DNA of 32,825 nt, from contig JAJBTZ010000068.1 in assembly GCA_020860605.1 (NCBI GenBank), positions 1 through 32,825 on the forward strand, given 5' to 3'. Below the pieces are notes generated by a model. The model saw nothing but the letters and a program-made list of their open reading frames with translations, was not told the origin of the DNA and did not search any database. This DNA is from Ruminococcus sp. GTDB lineage: Bacteria; Bacillota; Clostridia; Oscillospirales; Ruminococcaceae. Shown here piece by piece: positions 32,593 through 32,825 of the stretch. Both the position numbers and the translations under genes were made by a program. The stretch's first letter is position 1, and every line of letters starts with the position of its first letter.

Positions 32593-32647
32593 AATAATAA
32601 TATGCAAAGCAGAATACGTTGGCGGAGCCAACAGTTTGTTTTGACAT
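32576..32647 (-). CDS. Aromatic leader peptide of the aro operon
   Basis: A 23-codon ORF with GGAGAG (32655-32660) seven bases before its ATG. Its core FCFAYYYYF holds four consecutive Tyr codons (TAT TAT TAT TAC) and three Phe codons within nine residues, then Thr-Met-Arg and a TAA stop. It follows a consensus promoter and precedes a terminator with alternative pairings, so its role is to let charged tRNA-Tyr and tRNA-Phe levels set read-through into aroF. The peptide has no likely function as a product. There is no Trp codon, which matches an operon carrying tyrA and pheA but no trp genes. Too short for routine gene calling. Confidence 0.9.
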   Translation of the reverse strand: MSKQTVGSANVFCFAYYYYFTMR

Positions 32648-32703
32648 CGTGCAACTCTCCGTAATTTTTTTCTTAAAACGGCTTTCGCCGTCCGTCTTTA
32701 TTG

Positions 32704-32732
32704 ATTATATACGACTCAAGAGAGTTTGTCAA
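32704..32732 (-). promoter_or_regulatory. Promoter of the aro operon
   Basis: TTGACA (32727-32732), a 17-bp spacer, then TATAAT (32704-32709), a perfect match to the sigma-A consensus at both hexamers. It precedes the leader peptide and implies high constant initiation, with control left to attenuation. Confidence 0.92.
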
Positions 32733-32770
32733 GAGGTTTTTTGAATTTTTTGCTTTAAATCAGAGAAGTT

Positions 32771-32808
32771 GTCGCCACTTCGTGGCGACGACTTCGCTTC
32801 GCGAAGTC
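32771..32808. repeat. Twin TTC-loop hairpins at the window end
   Basis: GTCGCCAC-TTC-GTGGCGAC (32771-32789) abuts GACTTCGC-TTC-GCGAAGTC (32790-32808). Each is a perfect 8-bp stem with a three-base loop, matching the pair at 17489-17527 in design but not in stem sequence. The sequence continues with GGCTTCGC at the edge. Confidence 0.8.
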
Positions 32809-32825
32809 GGCAAGTTCGGCTTCGC

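Noticed and set aside
32292-32654. 120-residue minus-strand ORF overlapping the aro leader
   Set aside because: Wrong frame relative to both the leader peptide and aroF; it crosses the terminator and has no domain.
32441-32700. T-box riboswitch upstream of aroF
   Set aside because: No T-box consensus or specifier-loop architecture is visible, and the leader is too short. The Tyr-rich ORF with alternative pairings explains the region better.

Overview
This 32.8 kb window looks like chromosome from a Gram-positive, gut-type member of the Clostridia, possibly an Oscillospiraceae/Ruminococcaceae relative. That placement is inferred from four things. Ribosome-binding sites are strong (AGGAG/GAGGTG). 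Promoters have the form TTGnnn-17 bp-TATAAT, mostly with an extended -10. The gene content includes paired DegV proteins, a SipW-like Ser/His peptidase, a CarD-like protein and a type I-beta DAHP synthase. The intergenic repeats are of a kind common in gut Clostridia. No rRNA, tRNA, CRISPR array, phage or transposase gene was seen.

Layout, left to right. Positions 1-149 hold a composite hairpin repeat and a terminator. A CarD-family regulator (minus strand) diverges from thyA-folA (plus strand), which make and recycle folate for dTMP. A P1B-type metal ATPase (minus) converges on folA across a shared terminator. Next is a minus-strand four-gene unit of unknown purpose: HprK-like kinase, PqqD, SipW-like S26 peptidase and a membrane-anchored coiled-coil protein. 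It is followed by the GDP-L-fucose genes. The de novo route is gmd, fcl and manC (minus). An AraC-type regulator (plus) diverges from gmd and converges on the salvage enzyme Fkp, a fused fucokinase/GDP-fucose pyrophosphorylase. A small DUF2442 protein follows.

Positions 15087-21723 are a full phosphate regulon, all on the minus strand and transcribed pstS-pstC-pstA-pstB-phoU and then phoB-like/phoR-like. A Pho-box array of TTAACA repeats lies upstream of pstS. The pstS signal peptide is cut off by a one-base excess in an A7 run.

Positions 21724-24336 hold two DegV fatty-acid-binding proteins and a membrane-attached XRE regulator.

Positions 24370-32732 are one tightly packed aromatic amino-acid operon transcribed aroF-tyrA-aroB-aroA-aroC-pheA-aroE/K-aroQ. 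It covers all seven shikimate steps plus both prephenate branches. Upstream is a consensus promoter, then a 23-codon leader peptide whose core is FCFAYYYYF, then mutually exclusive RNA pairings ending in an intrinsic terminator. This is a textbook layout for ribosome-mediated attenuation by tyrosine/phenylalanine and is the best-supported unannotated system in the window.

Other points of interest are the orphan kinase/PqqD/peptidase module, the pstS frameshift, a metal ATPase with several signature-motif substitutions, and a dispersed family of hairpins with GAA or TTC loops.
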